A stretch of 64,000 nt of DNA from Ambrosia x helenae (GCA_030844895.1 CM061233.1:55667453-55731452); one strand, 5' to 3'; positions 29,797 through 42,400 are shown, counted from the first letter of the stretch. The notes: a model not told the origin generated them from the letters alone. Made by a program: numbers and translations.

Positions 29797-32700
29797 AAGG
29801 AAGAGCAAGTGATTATGCCAAAGGTAAAGGGTGGGGCTTACTCCACAGCTCCATTGATCATCACAAGGGTTGTTGGCCATTATCGAACACGATACATGTT
29901 CTTAGATAATGGCAGCAGCACTGATATCATGTACCAGCAATGCTTCGACCAGCTGGACGAGGATGACAAAAGAAGAATAACACCAACCACAGAGCTAATC
30001 TCAGGTTTCATCCATGAAACAATCTACCCACTGGGTACGCTCACTTTCCCAGTAACACTCTCAGACGGGAAGCATTCGCGCACCGAAACGTGCGACTTCA
30101 CAGTGCTCCCCGTCAACTCTTCACATGATATCCTACTGGGACGAGAGGGGTTGGCGAAATTCAACTGTAATGCATCTACGCCACATCAGATGGCAGGTTT
30201 CCCGACGCGAACAGGTGTTGCGTTCATCCGCGGAAACAAAACTTGTCATGCAACAGAAGCGCCGAGGCCTTCAAAGCAAACAAAACCAACTGTCAGAACC
30301 GAACCGGAAAAATGGGTCATTAACCCCATATTCCCGGAACAGACAGTTGTCATCGGCCATGAAATCTCTGACCCCATTCGCACTCACTTAAAGCAGTTGT
30401 TAACAAAGAACATGGATATCTTCGCTTTCAAACCATCAGACATGGTTGGTGTCCCGCGACACATCGCAGAGCACAAGCTCAACGTCTACAAAAATGCTGA
30501 GCCAATAGCCCAGAAAAAGCGCAGTATGGGGCCTGAGAAAACAAAGGCGATGAATGAACAGGTGACAGAACTTTTGAAGGCCGACATTCTGTGCAAAAGC
30601 AAATATCAAACCTGGGTGGCAAACCCAGTTATGGTGGGAAAATCCAATGGCACATGGCGCGTGTGTGTCGATTATAAAGACTTAAACAAAGCCTGTCCAA
30701 AAGATTGTTACCCATTACCCGAAATCGACCTAAAGGTCGATTCTTTGGCACCTTACAGGTTCAAATGCTTCCTGGATGCTTATATAGGCTATCATCAAAT
30801 TCAAATGGCCAAAGAAGAGGAAGACAAGACAACATTTCGCACAGACATGGGTACCTTTTGCTACACCAAGATGCCATTTGGGCTAAAGAACGCAGAGGCA
30901 ACATATCAACGATTAATGGACACCGCGTTTGTAAAACAAATCGGTGTAAACTTAGAAGTGTACGTTGATGACTTAGTGATCAAAAGCAAAGAAGAAGACC
31001 AGATGTTACTTGACATCCAGAAGACTTTTGATCAGCTACGTAGTGTGCGAATGAAGCTTAATCCAGGGAAATGTTCTTTTGGGATGGAAGAAGGAAAATT
31101 CCTCGGAGTCGTTGTCACCAAAGACGGTTTTCGTCCCAACCCAGATAAAGTTCAGGCAATTGAACGGATGCCGTCCCCATCTTCAGTCAAGGAAGTACAA
31201 ACTCTGATGGGACGACTCATAGCTTTGAACAGATTTCTGTCAAACTACGCGTCCAAATCTTTCCCCTTTGTGGACACATTAAAGAATTGTCTGAAGAAAT
31301 CAAACTTCCACTGGACGGAAGAGGCAGAAGCCGCGTTTCAAGACATGAAGAAATGTTTGAGCAACTTGCCAACACTCACCGCTCCACTACCTAAAGAGCC
31401 ACTCACCCTTTACTTGTCCGTCACTGACAAGGCAGTAGGGTCAGTGCTCATGGTTGATCGAAAGGGGGTACAAACCCCAATTTATTATGTAAGCCGCATG
31501 CTGCTTGACGCGGAAACCCGCTACTCGACAATGGAAAAGCTGGTTCTCGCGTTAATCCACGCTTCAAGAAGACTGCACAGATATTTTCAAGGACACCCGA
31601 TCAGTGTCCTCACAGATTTCCGGATCAACGATATCCTGCGCAAGCCAGAACTCTCCGGACGCTTGGCAAAATGGGCAATAGAGCTGGGTGAGCACTCAAT
31701 CTCATATGAAGCAAGACCTTCCTTCAAAGGACAGATCCTTGCGGATTTCATAGCAGAGGTCCCAGCAGACAAAGTCGAAGAGTGCGTAAATGAAGTATCG
31801 TCAAATTCGACTACGCCCGATGAAACTCAAATATGGAAGCTATTCACCAACGGTGCTTGAAATGATGAAGGGGCCGGCGCAGGCTTACGCCTGATAACCC
31901 TGGAAGGAAAAGAATACACTTATGCTATTCGGCTTGACTTTCAAATAACCAATAAGGAGGCAGAATACGAAGCGCTGGTAGCAGGCCTACGTATAGCCAA
32001 AAAGATGGGTGCTCAACACATTGAAGCGCATGTCGATTCAATGTTGGTTGCCAATCACATTGATGGCACATATGAGGCCAGAGAGCCATCCATGATCCTA
32101 TATTTGCAACATACCAAAGAGTTGATGAATAGTTTCCCCTACTGCAAAGTCACTCACGTCCGCAGAAGCCAAAACAAGCCAGCGGACGCTTTAAGTAAAA
32201 TGGCGTCCACCGCATTCGATCACATAGCGAAAGACGTACGAGTCGAGGTACTGGCCAAACCGTCTGTTCCGTCAAAACAAGTAAACGTGATTCAAACCGG
32301 AAAAGAATCCTGGATCTCCCCGATCATGGCCTTTTTAACTAAAGGCATCCTCCCATCAAACAAAGCGGAAGCAAGGAATCTACAACACAAAGCCTTGCAC
32401 TACGAAGTCAATGACGGCATCTTATATCGGCGGTCTTATCTCGGACCATTACTCAGATGCGTAGATTCCGCGGAAGCTACATATTTAATAAAAGATATTC
32501 ACGAGGGCACATGCGGATTACACGCAGGCCCTCGAATGGTCGTGGCCAAACTTATGAATGCGGGATACTTCTGGCCCGGAATGCACCTCGACGCGGTTAG
32601 AGAGCTGCGCAAATGTGACGCATGCCAGCGACATGCGCCCGGAACACTTAGACTGAAGAACAACTTGATACCAGTCACCACAGCATGGCCATTTCAAAAA

Positions 32701-33543
32701 TGGGCCATAGATCTCGTGGGACCTTTTCCCACAGCGCCAGGCAATGTCAAGTACTTAGTTGTTGCCATTGACTACTTCACAAAATGGGTAGAAGCAAAGA
32801 CATTAGCCACGATTGACGGACGGAACATCAAGAAATTCATTTGGGAGTTTATCATTTGCAGATTCGGTCTACCGATGGAAATTGTAAGCGACAACAGAAC
32901 GCAGTTTGCGGACCAACACTTACAAGAATGGCTCCACTCAATGAAAATCAAACAGATATTCACTTCCGTAGCGCATCCTCAAGGCAATGGCCAGGTCGAG
33001 CACGCAAACAGAAGTATTGTTGAAGGCATTAAGAAACGCCTGGGAACAAGACGCAGCGGGTGGGTAGATGAATTGCCCCATGTCCTTTGGGCCCACCGCA
33101 CGCTTTCCAAAACAAGCACCGGGGAAACACCGTTCAGCCTGACATATGGAACTGAAGCGGTTATCCCAAAAGAGGTTACAAACCCGTCCCCAAGAATCTT
33201 ACTCGCGCAAACAATTGATAATGACAAAGAACTGTGGATGAATCTAGACTTTCTAGATGAACGCAGAGATTTGGCCTATGTCCGAGAGGCCTCATACAAG
33301 AGACAACTGGAAAGATATTACAATGCGCGGGTCAAAGAACAAGCTTTCCGCGTTAGCGATTTTGTTTTCCGCAATAATGAAGCGTCAAATGCGGAAAAAC
33401 CGGGGAAGCTTGCTCCAACTTGGGAAGGACCCTACAAAGTCCAAGAGGTATTGGGAAAAGGAGCGTATGCCTTAGAACGGTTAGATGGTTCGCCAATACC
33501 ACGTACTTGGAATGCAGCTCAACTACGTATATGCTACATGTAA
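29797..33543 (+). pseudogene. pol: G pol: protease, RT, dual RNase H, integrase (one TGA)
   Basis: One frame with a single TGA at 31858-31860. Protease: FLDNGSSTDI (29900 region). RT: KKRSMGPEKT, GTWRVCVDYKDLNKACPKD, CFLDAYIGYHQI, MPFGLKNAEATYQ, YVDDLVIKSK. First RNase H (31420-31650): TPIYYVSRML, TMEKLVLALIHA, VLTDF. Second, archaeal-like RNase H (31840-32210): reads LFTNGA then stop, then NDEGAGAGL, NKEAEYEALVAGL, HVDSMLV, KPADALSKMAS; the usual catalytic Asp in FTDGA is Asn here. Integrase (32500-33540): H-H-C-C, then WAIDLVGPFP, VSDNRTQF, NGQVEHANR. Two RNase H domains are diagnostic of the Tat lineage. The open reading frame begins upstream in gag. Confidence 0.92.
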
Positions 33544-33793
33544 TCTACTATTTCATGATTTTGTAATAAGGACTTTATGTCCAACTTCATTTATATTACA
33601 AAAAGAGCATTTATCATACAAGCCATTGATCAACAAGTACAGTCTACACGGCTAATACATGGATTACCGTTACATATACAAAAATGGGGGTGACCAAAAA
33701 ACAAAATACACCCCATATACATGATGATTCAACAGCAATTTCAAAAAAGACTTTACTTATACACAACAAACTTCAACATACTGAAAAGACACC
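33544..33793. other. Spacer between convergent G pol and antisense ORF
   Basis: 250 bp between the pol stop and the stop of the small antisense ORF, so the two transcripts would converge here. Nothing else recognised. Confidence 0.5.
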
Positions 33794-34069
33794 TCAACCC
33801 CTAACCTTTCTGGTTTTAGTCTTCTTCACATCCCCTAGCTCAGATAATTTCTTCATCTTCAAGGGTTTCCCATCAGAAGTACCCTGATCATCCAAGTTAT
33901 CAGGACGCATGTCCTCTTGAGACAACAGATATGCACAGTACTCTGCCAGACGATCAAGAGCATCTGTGGAGGACTGATCGTGATTAAGATGTTGAGATAG
34001 CCTCATGATCCCCTGCATTGCTAAAGCCTCCTTAACACCAAGATTGTTATTAGAGGAGCTTGCCGCCAT
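33794..34069 (-). CDS. Small antisense ORF in G (91 aa), function unknown
   Basis: Starts ATGGCGGC at 34069, in a favourable context (AAAAATGGC), and encodes MAASSSNNNLGVKEALAMQG..., ending with a lysine/arginine-rich tail (KMKKLSELGDVKKTKTRKVRG). No signal peptide or membrane segment. A TATA box (minus strand, CTCTATATATAG) at 34139-34150 lies about 70 bases upstream. It is uninterrupted although the neighbouring antisense gene in G is broken. It is absent from H because E truncates that copy first. It could be a last exon of the larger antisense gene, but its own TATA box argues for an independent unit. I recognise no family. Confidence 0.5.
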   Translation of the reverse strand: MAASSSNNNLGVKEALAMQGIMRLSQHLNHDQSSTDALDRLAEYCAYLLSQEDMRPDNLDDQGTSDGKPLKMKKLSELGDVKKTKTRKVRG

Positions 34070-34138
34070 TTTTGCAGAGAAGAAGATGTATGTTTTTAAG
34101 TACAAAGGAAATAATATGGAAAATGAAACACACACTTA

Positions 34139-34150
34139 CTATATATAGAG
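34139..34150 (-). promoter_or_regulatory. TATA box of the small antisense ORF
   Basis: CTATATATAG in minus orientation about 70 bases before the ATG, a normal plant spacing. The surrounding 34150-34398 is otherwise non-coding, with an inverted ATTACCATTAATGG-type repeat near 34165-34200. Confidence 0.5.
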
Positions 34151-34398
34151 GAGAGAGGTTATGGCCATTAATTACCATTAATGGTAACCACTCAATTACC
34201 ATAGAGAATCGTGACAGTCATTCTGACAAACGCCGGCATAACCATCACATCAATCATGAGGTAATCTGTCAGCCTTGGTTGATGGGAAGTAGGGATGACA
34301 TCAGCAAATGATTAGAATACAAAACACGTGGCAACAACTTTCAAAAAATAAATTGTCCAACATTACAAAAAAAAACATGAAGAAAATAAAGATATTGT

Positions 34399-36687
34399 TC
34401 AACCAAGATTAAGATATTGCGATATATCTTTAGCATTCTTGTCACCAGCCGCAGAGGATATTCCAGCCTGACCATCTATAGCCCCTACTTTGGCTGTCTC
34501 TTCCATTTGCGCTTTCTCAGCAAGCTCCGCACCAAGACGGTCAGACTTTATAAAGTAGCTGCGCAACTTCTCCGCAGGATCATCAGTCTTCGCGCAAGCC
34601 TCCAGCAAATCAAAGACTTCAAACTTCAGGTGCTCATAATCATCATAAGCCTTCAGTAATTCATCATCGTACGAATCATTCTCGTACGGACCGGACTCTT
34701 TCTCCTTGCCATCTGCATGGTGGCAAAAGCCTTCGGAGAAACCGAGCTTGATCCCCTGCTTCACGGAAGAACTAGAAATGCGAGCAATCACCTCTGTCAA
34801 CGCAGGATCGTTCCAAACGCGCTTAAATATCTGCACAACAAAAAATAACACATCAACAAATTTCATAAGTCAATAATCAAAATACAAAAGGGAGATCTTA
34901 TAGGTTACCCCAGCGACTCCATCACTCATCAACCACGCGATCCTCTCATTAGCAGCAACAGCCATGTCGGTGGCTTGTCCAAACAAAGCTTGCACTTTGT
35001 CCAATTCCATTTTTGCCTGTGTGCAAGAGGACTCCGCCAAGGCTTTTTCTTCTTGGTACTGGGAGTTTTCCAAAGCTAAGTCTTTTATTTTGGCCTCCGC
35101 ATCAGACAAGGAGGAAGTCGCGTTGAGGAGTTCATCATGCTGAGCATTGTATTTTTGAATGGCATCGACAAGTTCCGCTTGCTTCTCCCCATATGATATC
35201 TAATTTTGCTCCACCTCTTTCTTCAAGCGAGCATTTTCAAGCTTCAACTCTTTAATGGTGGATCGCAATAGTTCGGTTTCATGGTTGGTCCTCTTACAAG
35301 CAACGGACCAAGCCTGAGAGGCTTCGGCTTTCTCCTTCTTTACCTTCTCCATCTCCTCAACAGCATCACGAGCAACTTTCTGGTGATGCTCAATCTCTGC
35401 CCGGATCTCATGACGGGCGCGCTGGAACTCTTCTTCGCGCCCCAACAACGCGGCTTCCGAATCCTTCAAATTCTGGTAATCCCGTTGAAACTCATTCTCA
35501 CGCCTAATAAGAGACCCGAGGCCACTAACACCCAAAGAAAGGTTCATTTCCATATCAATGAACAGAGAACGCCGGTCGACACTATCTTGGTAATCGCGCT
35601 CAACAGGAGAAACAGACATCATGACAAACTCCTGCGTATCAAGCGCATTCGTAAAACGAGTTGTGTCAAGGATGTCCTAGCGCGGTTGATATGGTCTAGA
35701 GGGGTCCGCTTGACGCGATGAGGGCATTCTCCGTCGATGACCAGAATTACCACCAACACTTGCAGAAGCATCAGTGTAAATCACAGTAGAGTCCACCACT
35801 GTGCGTGTGAAACCGGATGGATTCTCACCAATAACTTCATCTTTTTTCCCACTATCAAGTGCAGCCTCAAATCCTTGTGATGAACTCGGCTCATGCGCTT
35901 GCTTCGACAGCGAATCAGGACACCCTATACTCAGATTAGGAGTTTCAGACTCATCCACCCCTTTCCCAACTTCCTTCTCCACATCAATCACCAACTCATC
36001 CGGGGTAGGCCCACCCTGTGGCGTGACGTCCTTCTCTACGTCAACAACCAAATCATCCGGGATTGGCTCAGCCTGTGATAGCAAATCCTCCTCCACAATC
36101 GTCTCAGTTGTATCCATTGTCACCTGCGCGGTCACATCGGCAGGCTGGTCAGGCAAGGATACTTTCTTCAACACCAAAGGTGGATGCTTCTTCCGAGACT
36201 CTGCAAAAGGATGTTGCCCTACATAAAATGTTGTTCATAGTATTTCAACGGATTTATCACAAAATATATAAAGAGGGACACAAGAATACGAGTACCAGAC
36301 AGATGCCTCAGCGTTTTCATCGGCAGATTCTCGCGCACGGGCGGCGGTTTAACAGGAATCTCTAGCTTGTCCGTGGTCGGCCATGTCAGTGGTTTAAAAA
36401 CATTCACCGGAACTGCGGAAATAGGTTCCGGTCGTGTCAGACCCCGTCAACTCTTCATCAACCTCTTCAACAATGATGGGAGCCGCAGGTGGTTTGGTTC
36501 TCTTGCTTGCTATGGCACGCTTCCTAGATGTACCCGTGCCTGACGCGGAAACCACATCTGTATAAAATTAAACTATGCGTGAGGAATGAATTTAGAAGTT
36601 ATAAAAACTAACCAAAGGACTTCTTGCGCTCCGAAGTAACTTCCTCAACATCACTTATGACTTTTCTGCGGAGTTGTATACCCGCAC
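34399..36687 (-). pseudogene. G antisense gene, exons 3-6 (putative gypsy-type transposon protein)
   Basis: C-terminal part of a multi-exon gene opposite to gag-pol; boundaries were set by comparison with H. Exon 3: 36613-36687; exon 4: 36296-36557; exon 5: 34909-36200; exon 6: 34399-34830. All introns start GT and end AG. Exon 5 encodes a long coiled-coil region rich in E/K/Q. Lesions: 149 bp missing from exon 4 (frameshift), TAG for Trp at 35677-35679, TAG for Gln at 35200-35202. Ends SQYLNLG. The family is the 'putative gypsy type transposon' extra ORF of Tat elements; its role is unknown. Exons 1-2 are partly lost at the B junction, with the N-terminus at 56261-56603. Confidence 0.8.
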
Positions 36688-36727
36688 CTACCACGAAGAA
36701 TGCGCTAAATCAGTACGCAGAATGCGC

Positions 36728-38345
36728 TTCCAGTCATAGTACCACCAGATAAAGTCTTTGGCAAAGTGTTGAGGAATTTGCAGCAATGGAATGTGCCTCA
36801 ACACTTTCGGTGGTTTATACTTTAGCGTCACCTTGGGCAAACCAGTTATATCGTCAATAGTCTTCTTGTGAACAATCCTTTTGGCATATTGAGGTTCAAA
36901 GAGGTTCCACTTCGTCCTGCTCTCCCTAGCCATCTTCTCAGCAAAATATGCAATCTGACCATTTGTCGTACCTGTCATCTTGTGTCGACAAATGTCATGA
37001 ATTTCCCAATATGGAAGAGTCTTCAAATCATGGAATCTATCAAAATATAGGATCCCCTTCTCCCACTTTACTGCCACACACTTCAGTTGCTTTATAAATT
37101 TCCATCCCAACGCTTTTCCTTTGAACATGTCGTTGTGGAATTTATAAAAGCTACCTTGAATTTCGGGTTTAGGACGATTCGCCTCTTTCTCTTTTAACTC
37201 CCTCAATAACTCTTTCAAACTGTCGGATTGTCTGATAAACGGTTTCTCATGCCCTCCGAATATCTCATTGACAAACATATCACTTTTATCTCTTGCTCGT
37301 CTCTCGGATTCCTTTAACAACTCATCTGTGAACGTAGTGAATCCAGAATTCTTGTCTCTTTTGAAATATTCTGGATATTCTTCACTCGTCACATCCTCAA
37401 CTTCTATATCTTTGAAACCAGGTATATCACGATCATCAGAATGATCTCCAGCTTCCTTTTCAGTTAGATCAGGAATCTGGTTATCAGCTAATAATTCTTC
37501 AACAGTTTTGCCAACCTGTTTCGCCAGACCTTCAAATATCTCTTTTGCCATCGCCGCCGAGACTTCACCGTCTTCCAAATCTGGATCATTGTATTCTAGT
37601 TCAAACATCCTGTCACGAGATTCAAAGATCTCAAGCGTCCAGACTCGATCAGTGAGCATCTGGCGATACATCTGTTTGTCTTCTTCAGATTTTCGTTCCA
37701 AAAGATCATATCATCATCTACTGATCCTCCAGGTCCTTTAGAACTAGATTCTCCTTCTTTTCCAGATTCTCTCTTCTCATACGTATACCTGTCTATATCA
37801 TCATCATCATTGTCATCATCATCATCAGATGCAGAGCTGTTATCTTCACCAGAACCATCATTTGAACCATCATCATCATCATGCTTCTTCTTCTTAGGAG
37901 CTTTACCAGCATCTTCATCAAGATCTGTATCATCCTCCTCATCTTCATCAGATAGTTCAAAATCAACTTGCTCCTCGTCTAACTCCTTATCTTCTTCACC
38001 TTCTTTCAGCTGAGGAGCTCGAGAGTATAAATCCTTGATCAGATTATCCATGTTTTTGTTTCTCTCTTTCAGCTTTTTGTTTTCATCTTTCAAAGCTATT
38101 ATCCGTCTGGTGTTTCTCTGCTCATGTTTTAACAACTTTTTATTATCCTTCTGCAACTTCTTGATCTTCTGTTTCAACTCTTCATTATCCTCATGTGTTG
38201 AAACAACTACATCAAGCATCTTTGAGTCGTTTTGTCTCAGTTGGGCAATCTCAGTCTGCTGCTTGTTAATCAGATTCATCATTTCAGAAAGTCTCCGGTT
38301 CACAGTATCCATCACATCACTATCAACTGTAACCTTTTTCTTGGT
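36728..38345 (-). pseudogene. B 3' ORF, C-terminal part
   Basis: Homologous to the C-terminal half of the A 3' ORF: coiled coil (LKDENKKLKERNKNMDNLI), a long Asp/Glu-rich tract (about 37800-37960) and the downstream domain (DLEDGEVSAAMAKEIFEGLAKQ through FAKDFIWWYYDWK). A frameshift near 37690 divides it. It stops abruptly at YYDWK, about 115 residues before the end in A. At the position of the amber codon in A, B keeps Gln (MYRQMLTDR), showing A's stop is a mutation. Confidence 0.85.
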
Positions 38346-38915
38346 CATCTTCCCCAAATGATAACATAAGAACCCTAGATTGTCAATTGAACGAATTACC
38401 AAATGATAGCCCCTGAATTCATGGGGCTATTGTTTGGGCCATAACAAGGAACAAATGCATGGAATGAATTATAACTTACATGTATGAATTATCGCAGATT
38501 CATCGGGTCAATGTGAAAGTCAAACTCTCTTGATTTAACACGAGCAGACACAATACAAGAAGATTTGAGGGTGAGGGTTTGTGTTTCGGCATCTGTAGAG
38601 GACCATGGCTGCTTCAATTTATAGGGAAAACGTTTAATTGGAAAGTTTGATTGGTTGACCAATCTTGTGGTCAACCACGTCGCAAATGAAGCAAGAAGGA
38701 GGGAATTGAAGCTAAAATTAAGGCAATCATGAGTTGGAAAGGACGCGTAATAATCAATCAAAGACACATAATCAATTAATTTGATTCTAGCCTTCCATAA
38801 TTATGTTAATCGTTTAATCAAAATAGTTGGTCAACCTGACCTTGTTTGCAGCGAACAAAAATGGAAGAAAGAGGAGAAGAAAAATCGTGTTAAAATGTGT
38901 TAGTTTCAAGATACA
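38346..38915 (-). other. X, left part: promoter-like non-coding segment, probable LTR piece
   Basis: No ORF of note. On the minus strand it has a TATA-like CCCTATAAATTG at about 38613-38624, facing leftwards, with GGTTGACC and GGTCAACC forming an inverted pair of W-box-like TTGAC elements at about 38650-38680, a GTAAGT donor-like site near 38478-38483, and a hairpin with arms ATAGCCCC/GGGGCTAT around 38405-38430. Together with 53952-54395 it likely forms one LTR-like insertion in B, split by A. A captured host promoter is the alternative. Confidence 0.4.
38911..38915. repeat. Target site duplication of A, left copy (ATACA)
   Basis: ATACA precedes the A LTR at 38916 and recurs after the other LTR at 53947-53951. 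Confidence 0.92.
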
Positions 38916-39428
38916 TGTATGTGAGTGTAAGTATCGATAACAAACAAAGATTGATCAAACAAGTTAGTTTCAGGTGCGGAAACCCTAAAACTATCACAAA
39001 ATAATAATCAAACAGATTCAAACACACAGATCATCATTTTCAATCAATTTCATTAATAAAACACTTGTTTACACGTTGAATTATCAATACAATCAAGGTT
39101 TAAACGTAAAACAAGTTTAACAAAATCTAGAGAGAGTTTTCAGAAAGAGGAGGGAATAATAATCATCAAAATTACATTCAAAAATGAACTTAAACTATTT
39201 ATAGGCCTGCACATTCGCCCAAACTGTTCATGCGAATGTGCAGGTTCGCCCATATCAACTGGTCGAACCAAGTTCTTCAATAATCTATTCTTCATTCGTC
39301 CAAATCCACTTCCTTCGCACCTTTCTGTTCTCCTTCGTACCATGTAAACCACTCCTTCGCACCTTTGATATTTACAAACCAAAATGTGTTTTACAATCCA
39401 AAGCTTTAGTCGCACTTTTGCATCTACA
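38916..39428 (-). repeat. A 3' LTR (513 bp)
   Basis: TGTATGTGAG to GCATCTACA. TATA box on the minus strand at 39195-39205 (CTATTTATAGG). Right beside it is a perfect 13-bp inverted repeat, 39206-39218 and 39232-39244, with a 13-base loop. Dense TTCG motifs follow up to about 39360. Confidence 0.95.
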
Positions 39429-39441
39429 AACTCCCCCTCGA
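39429..39441 (-). other. A polypurine tract
   Basis: GAGGGGGAGTT on the element strand directly before the 3' LTR, where plus-strand DNA synthesis would be primed. It overlaps the end of the 3' ORF (stop at 39442). Confidence 0.85.
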
Positions 39442-42400
39442 CTATTGCTTGGATTGTGTACGTCGTTGTTCATCCAACCTTTTGTTCCACATTCTGATAT
39501 GTCTTTGAATCATTTGTTTTCTTGTCAACACCGGTTCCTGAAATTCTTTTTGTTTCTTCGTTTTCTGCTCTGGCACCTTTTGCTTCTCCACATACTTTCC
39601 CAACTTCTCATCATAATCACATCCAGCATTGATATTAAACGCAAAGCACAGAAATACCACACGTTGGTACTTTCCTGCTTGCTCAGCATCTTTTGCGTCT
39701 GAATAAATTGGATTATAAAATAACATGATGATATCCTCATGTGAACAATTTATCAACCACATGGGATCAAATAAATGCACTTTCTTGTAATTCGTCTCTC
39801 CATCCTTCAACACGATCACGGCCTCTGCAATCTTCCAATCATAATACCACCAGATGAAGTCTTTGGCAAAGTGTTGCGGAATAGGCATCAAAGGAATCTT
39901 TTTCAACACTTGCGGTGGTTTGTATTTCAAAGTCACTTTGGGCGTACCAGTTATCAAATCAATATCCTTTTTATGAACGATTCGCTTTGGATATTGTGGT
40001 GTAAACAAGTCCCACTTAGTTCGGCTTTCTCGAGTCATCTTTTCAGCAAAGTACGTAATCTGTCTATTTGACGCTCCCGTTAAACGGTGACGACAAATAT
40101 CTCTGATTGCCCAATACGGAAGGGTCTTCAAGTGATGAAACTTCTCAAAATACAAGATCCCCTTCTCCCACTTTACTGCGAAACACTTCAACTCTTTAAC
40201 AAACTTCCAGGCCAACGCACGACCTTTGAAAATCTTATTGTGAAGTTTGTAAAAGCTGCCTTGAATGTCAGGTTTCGGACGATTATTCTCCTTTTCTTTC
40301 AACTTCTTTAACAACTCTTTCAAACTTTCTGATTGCTCGAACCGTGGCTTGTTATGCCCTTTAAAGATTTCATCTTCAAAGACTTTACTCTTATCTTTTG
40401 CAAGCTTCTCAGCATGGTTTAGCAGTTCGTCTGAGAAAGAAAATCCACAATCTTGATTTGTTCTGAAATATTGTGGATATTCTTTGCTCGTAATATCTTC
40501 CATTTCGACTTCCTCGAATGCAGGAACATCACGATCATCTGAGTGATTTCCAGCTTCTTTTTCAGGAATCTTAGGAATAAAGTTATCTGCAAGTAATTCT
40601 TCTAACGTCTTGCCCATTTGCTTTGCTAAACCTTCAAGAATTTCTTTCGAAATAGCCGCCGAAACTTCCCCATCCTCAAGATCAGGGTCATCATACTCCA
40701 ATTCAAATAGTTTATTGTTAGATTCAAATATTTCTGGGAACCTGCTAGTCATGTCTATCGTCCAGACCCGATCAGTGAGCATCTAGCGATACTTATTCTT
40801 ATCTTCTTCAGACAATGACTGCAATCTTTCGTTCCAGAAAATATCTTCATCATCAACATTCTCACCAGGAGCTTTAGAGCTCGACTCACCGCCCTTATCC
40901 GAGTCACGTTTCTCGTAAGTAAACTTATCAACATCATCATCATCGTCATCACTACTATCATCAAATGCAGAGCCGTCTCCATCACTAGATCCATCATCCG
41001 ATCCTCCATCATCCTTATCGTCCTTCTTCTTCTTCTTCTTTGTATCGTTACCAGCATCTTCATCTAGTTCATCATCCTCCTCTTCATCAGACAATTCATA
41101 ATCAACTAGCTCTTCTTCTCTTTCTTTTTCCACTTCACCAGCTTGAAGTTGAGGAGCCTGAGAGTACAAGTTCTTGATCAGATCGTCCATATGTTTGTTA
41201 CTCTTTTTCAGCTGTTTGTTCTCCTTCTTCAAGACTATAATCCTTCTGGTATTACGTTGCTCATGTTTCAGCAACTTCTTGTTTTCTCTCTTCAGTTTCT
41301 TGATTGTTTTCTTCAAGGTCTCATTATCATCTACTGATGTGACTACGACTTCTAACATCTTCTTGTCATTTGACTTTAACTGCTCGATCTCCGTTTGTTT
41401 TTTAGTAATCAAATTCATCAACTCAGAAAATCTTTGATTCACAGCAGTCATTATATCACTGTCCACCGATACTTTTGTCTTCTTTGGTGGTTCAACATCG
41501 TCAGGTAGTTTACCTTTTCTGATTTTCTTCAGCACATTATCCAATGCTTCATTCACATCATCCATTGGAATTTCTTCAGTTTGTGGTGTGCTAGATGTTG
41601 CTGCAGTCTTTTGTTTCTTATGAGCAGGTGCGGTAACCGGTGATTTAGAACTTGTAGCTGGCGGCAGTTTCTTACCAGCTATCAACGATTCTATTTCTTT
41701 CTTTCTCTTTATACTCGGCTTTTCCTGTTTCTTCTTCTCTTTTCTAACAGCTTGCACAGGAGAACCAACCAACGTCTCTTCAGCATTAAAACTCAAATCT
41801 TCAACATCAACGGCAATAGGACTTTTGTTCCCTTGATCTTCTTCTCTTTGGCTAGCAGATGCACCAGCCTCAGTGGCCTTGGGCATGGCCATCTCTACTG
41901 TTTCAGCATCAGAATTCCATTGTTCTTCCTCAATTGTTTCTTCAGAATCAATGGAAGGTTCATCAACAATGTGTAAACCCTTTTTCGCCATTCTCTTATT
42001 TCTTCCTTGAATACTTTTCTTCTTTTCTGGTTCAGCAACCTCAATCCTTATCTCTGGTTTCTTTGTCTTACCACTCTTAGCGCCTACATTCACAACTTGT
42101 CTCTTGCGCTTAGCGTCAGGATCAACATGATGTAAAGGATTATCAGCATCAGAATCACTGTTAGCATTCCTTACAAGCCCATCACCCGGATCTTTATAAT
42201 CTGCCCTAGCTAGATGTCCAAACAAACGACTAACAGGAGGACGTTCTTCAACAGACAAACCTTTATAAGCTTTCATTCTAGCTAGTGTGTTCAACGACAT
42301 GTGTTCTTGAACAACAATGTGTGTAGGGTTCCTCTTCAGCTCTTTGTACTTGTGATCGAAAATCATTTGAAGAAAACGAGGATATAAAAGAAACTTCAGG

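Noticed and set aside
38489..38767. 92-codon ORF in segment X as a host gene exon
   Set aside because: No recognisable domain; it spans a TATA-like box and repeated W-box-like words, so it looks like promoter or LTR DNA.
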